DNA of 7,397 nucleotides from an uncultured bacterium. GTDB taxonomy: Bacteria; Patescibacteriota; Microgenomatia; UBA1400; PJMF01. Under the pieces are notes generated by a model that worked only from the letters and a program-made list of their open reading frames with translations, searched no databases and was not told the DNA's origin. Below, piece by piece: positions 6,234 to 7,397 of the stretch; within the stretch, counting starts at the first letter, position 1, and each line of letters begins with the position of its first letter. The stretch lies in NCBI GenBank assembly GCA_903891335.1, contig CAITDX010000064.1, positions 1 through 7,397 of the forward strand, read 5' to 3'. The position numbers were made by a program, and so were the translations under genes.

Positions 6234-6800
6234 ATGCAATTAGTATTAGTGGGCATTCAAGGTGCTGGCAAGTCAACTCAAGGCAACTTGCTCTCCGAAA
6301 AATACCAAATTCCCTATCTGTCTTCTGGACATGTGTTTCGTGAAATGGCTAAGGAAAAAACTCCCTTAGGTCGTTTTTTGAAAGAGACGCTTAACGCAGG
6401 CTATTTAGTGCCAGATGACAAGACTGTTGAGATCGTCATGGAGTACTTAAGTAAACCAGAATATAAAAATGGTTTCATTCTTGATGGTTTTCCTCGCACT
6501 GTTCCCCAGGCTGAGGCTTTTTCTCAATTCACCAAGGGTAAGGAAATCACTATTTTGATTGATGTATCAGACAAAGAGGCATTGTGGAGAATTTCTGGCC
6601 GAGTGAGTGACCGTGAGGATGAAACCTTGCAAGCAATCCGCAAGCGCATTGACTTATTCCATGAAAAAACCTCCAAAGTTTTGGATTACTACGCTGAGCG
6701 CAAGCACCTCGCTGTGGTTGACGGTGAAAAGACTGTTGAAGAGGTATTTGAGCAAATTGTGGAAAAAATTGAAAGCATTACTGCTAAAGACAACGAATAG
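6234..6800 (+). CDS. adk: Adenylate kinase, short-LID form
   Basis: Adenylate kinase converts ATP + AMP to two ADP in the cytoplasm. The 188-residue product has the P-loop GIQGAGKST at residues 7-15, the AMP-site segment SSGHVFRE with R36, and ILDGFPRTVPQAE with D84, R88 and Q92, all at E. coli numbering. R119 and R123 of the catalytic core are also present. The LID, about 35 residues in long-form bacterial enzymes, is cut to a few residues between R123 and ETLQAIRKR, so no zinc-type or hydrogen-bonded LID exists. H33 replaces the aspartate usual in the SxGD motif. A strong AAAGGTGAG (6223-6230) precedes ATG. map, often next, is absent. Confidence 0.95.
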   Translation: MQLVLVGIQGAGKSTQGNLLSEKYQIPYLSSGHVFREMAKEKTPLGRFLKETLNAGYLVPDDKTVEIVMEYLSKPEYKNGFILDGFPRTVPQAEAFSQFTKGKEITILIDVSDKEALWRISGRVSDREDETLQAIRKRIDLFHEKTSKVLDYYAERKHLAVVDGEKTVEEVFEQIVEKIESITAKDNE

Positions 6801-6841
6801 TTGTTTGTAGTCACTGCTCTCTGTACTTTTTGCGTAATTCT

Positions 6842-6849
6842 GGTATAAT
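6842..6849 (+). promoter_or_regulatory. Extended -10 promoter upstream of infA
   Basis: TGGTATAAT (6841-6849) is a perfect extended -10 (TGnTATAAT) in the 96-base gap between adk and infA. The -35 region is poor (CTGTAC at 6821-6826 with a 17-base spacer), which an extended -10 can tolerate. Transcription would be expected to start near 6855-6858, giving infA a leader of about 40 bases. The bases overlap the left arm of the inverted repeat at 6845-6878. Confidence 0.6.
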
Positions 6850-6878
6850 AGACTCCTTGATCGAAGGAAGTCTATTAT
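6845..6878 (+). repeat. Inverted repeat overlapping the infA -10 (possible antiterminator or operator)
   Basis: ATAATAGACT (6845-6854) plus CCTT (6855-6858) pair with AAGG (6864-6867) plus AGTCTATTAT (6869-6878). This gives 14 base pairs with one bulged A (6868) and a GATCG loop. The left arm includes most of the TATAAT box. The right arm shares bases 6864-6870 with the following hairpin, so the two cannot form together. As DNA it could be a dimeric repressor site; as RNA it can only form in transcripts coming from upstream of the infA promoter. Confidence 0.55.
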
Positions 6879-6896
6879 CTTCCTTCGCTGTTTTTT
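6862..6896 (+). terminator. Terminator-like hairpin and T6 tract touching the infA start codon
   Basis: CGAAGGAAG (6862-6870) pairs perfectly with CTTCCTTCG (6879-6887) around an eight-base loop. CTG and then six T (6891-6896) follow. This has the form of a Rho-independent terminator, though the T run is short. The T tract ends directly at ATG 6897 of infA. It could end adk transcripts, attenuate infA, or act only as a protective 5' hairpin of the infA mRNA. Confidence 0.45.
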
Positions 6897-7220
6897 ATGG
6901 GAAAAGTACAAGACCACAAACGCAGTTCAAAAGTTAAGCGCCAAGTTGATTTTACTTTGCGCAGCGCTGACAGTCAGTCTGATCGTTTTGAAATTGTTGG
7001 TGAAGTGATCGACTGTTTGCCTAACACCATGTTTCGAGTGCGAGTCACTGATGCAGGTGTGCCCCAGATGGTTGATCGGATTTTATTAGGTACTTTGGCT
7101 GGTAAGATGCGTCTCTATCGCATTCGAGTGATGCCAGGAGACTTCGTCAAAGGCTACGTATCCAAATACGATTTGGGTAAATGTAAAGTAACCTATCGCA
7201 GTAGTAAAGAAAAAGTATAA
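6897..7220 (+). CDS. infA: Translation initiation factor IF-1 with N-terminal extension
   Basis: IF-1 binds the 30S A site during initiation and supports IF-2 and IF-3. The OB-fold part lies at about residues 31-103: FEIVGEVIDCLPNTMFRVRV, LAGKMRLYRIRVMPGD and YDLGKCKVTYRS match the family (LPNTMFRV, SGKMR, I.GD.V, YDL..GRI.YR). The product is 107 residues against about 72 usually. About 30 residues precede the fold and are basic (KVQDHKRSSKVKR), and the loop before GKMR is a few residues longer than normal. ATG 6897 is the only ATG upstream of the fold; TTG 6957 is a possible alternative. There is no Shine-Dalgarno, and the start follows a T6 tract. Own promoter at 6842-6849. Confidence 0.93.
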   Translation: MGKVQDHKRSSKVKRQVDFTLRSADSQSDRFEIVGEVIDCLPNTMFRVRVTDAGVPQMVDRILLGTLAGKMRLYRIRVMPGDFVKGYVSKYDLGKCKVTYRSSKEKV

Positions 7221-7231
7221 ACATAAGGAAT

Positions 7232-7262
7232 TACCTCTTTAAAAAAATGCTTTAATGAGGTA
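7232..7262 (+). repeat. Inverted repeat in the infA-rpmJ gap
   Basis: TACCTC (7232-7237) pairs with GAGGTA (7257-7262), and TTAAA (7239-7243) with TTTAA (7251-7255), separated by one T-T mismatch, with a seven-base loop. This gives 11 base pairs. No T run follows, so it is not a typical terminator. It overlaps the candidate rpmJ promoter elements, including the first two bases of the -10. Confidence 0.5.
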
Positions 7263-7266
7263 TATT
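7238..7266 (+). promoter_or_regulatory. Candidate promoter upstream of rpmJ
   Basis: TTTAAA (7238-7243) and TATATT (7261-7266) are separated by 17 bases, matching the sigma-70 consensus at four and five of six positions. A start near 7273 would leave only about ten bases before the rpmJ ATG. It would drive rpmJ and the alpha-operon genes expected beyond the window. The AT-rich context makes a chance match possible. Confidence 0.35.
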
Positions 7267-7283
7267 GCAGGGCTATTGTTATT

Positions 7284-7397
7284 ATGAAAGTTAAAGCATC
7301 ATTAAAGAAAATGTGCATCAACTGCAAGTTTGTGAAACGCAAGGGGAAATTGTATGTTATTTGTAGTAACCCCAAGCACAAACAACGCCAAGGATAA
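7284..7397 (+). CDS. rpmJ: 50S ribosomal protein L36
   Basis: L36 is a tiny zinc-ribbon protein buried in the 50S subunit that contacts 23S rRNA near the GTPase-associated region. The product is 37 residues, the usual length for the family, starting MKVKASLKKMC and ending NPKHKQRQG. The zinc ligands C11, C14, C27 and H32 are all present, so this is the zinc-binding form. The TAA stop is the last three bases of the window. infA followed by rpmJ is the usual junction before rpsM, rpsK, rpsD, rpoA and rplQ, which are expected just outside. The ATG has no Shine-Dalgarno and may be read from a very short leader. Confidence 0.96.
   Translation: MKVKASLKKMCINCKFVKRKGKLYVICSNPKHKQRQG

Noticed and set aside
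1..7397. Mobile elements, CRISPR arrays, tRNA or rRNA genes, toxin-antitoxin or other accessory systems
   Set aside because: Every segment is explained by conserved housekeeping genes or short gaps; no direct repeats, transposase motifs or RNA gene patterns were seen.

Overview
This window is an ordinary but informative piece of a bacterial S10/spc/alpha ribosomal protein cluster, entirely on the + strand. In order it holds the last codons of rpsC, then rplP, rpmC, rpsQ (end of the S10 part), rplN, rplX, rplE, rpsN, rpsH, rplF, rplR, rpsE, rplO, secY, adk (spc part), infA, and rpmJ, which ends on the last base of the window and normally opens the alpha part. I see no mobile element, CRISPR array, tRNA/rRNA gene or accessory system, and no new defence or biosynthetic system.

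The organism looks like a Patescibacteria/CPR bacterium. The main clue is that rpmD (L30) is absent: rpsE and rplO are only 11 bases apart. L30 loss is general in CPR lineages. Supporting clues are the lack of map between adk and infA, an adenylate kinase with almost no LID, a short zinc-free S14, a long lysine/alanine tail on S5, and few Shine-Dalgarno motifs. The adenylate kinase reminds me of Microgenomates-type sequences, but that is memory and is weak evidence. TGA is used as a normal stop (end of rplN), which argues against the UGA=Gly groups (Gracilibacteria, Absconditabacteria).

Layout: bases 1-2153 (rpsC end to rplE) are packed with gaps of 0-4 bases and one ATGA overlap (rplN/rplX). 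A 74-base gap with a hairpin precedes rpsN. Bases 2228-4872 (rpsN to rplO) are again tight. A 59-base gap precedes secY, which is followed by adk after 15 bases. A 96-base gap before infA has a perfect extended -10 and two mutually exclusive hairpins, the second terminator-like and touching the infA start codon. A 63-base gap with another inverted repeat and a candidate promoter precedes rpmJ.

Functionally, the ribosomal proteins build both subunits, with L5 and L18 forming the 5S rRNA complex. SecY forms the membrane protein export channel, Adk balances adenine nucleotides, and IF-1 works in translation initiation. The two points most worth a second look are an apparent one-base frameshift in rplP at an A6 tract, and the overlapping-hairpin leader of infA.
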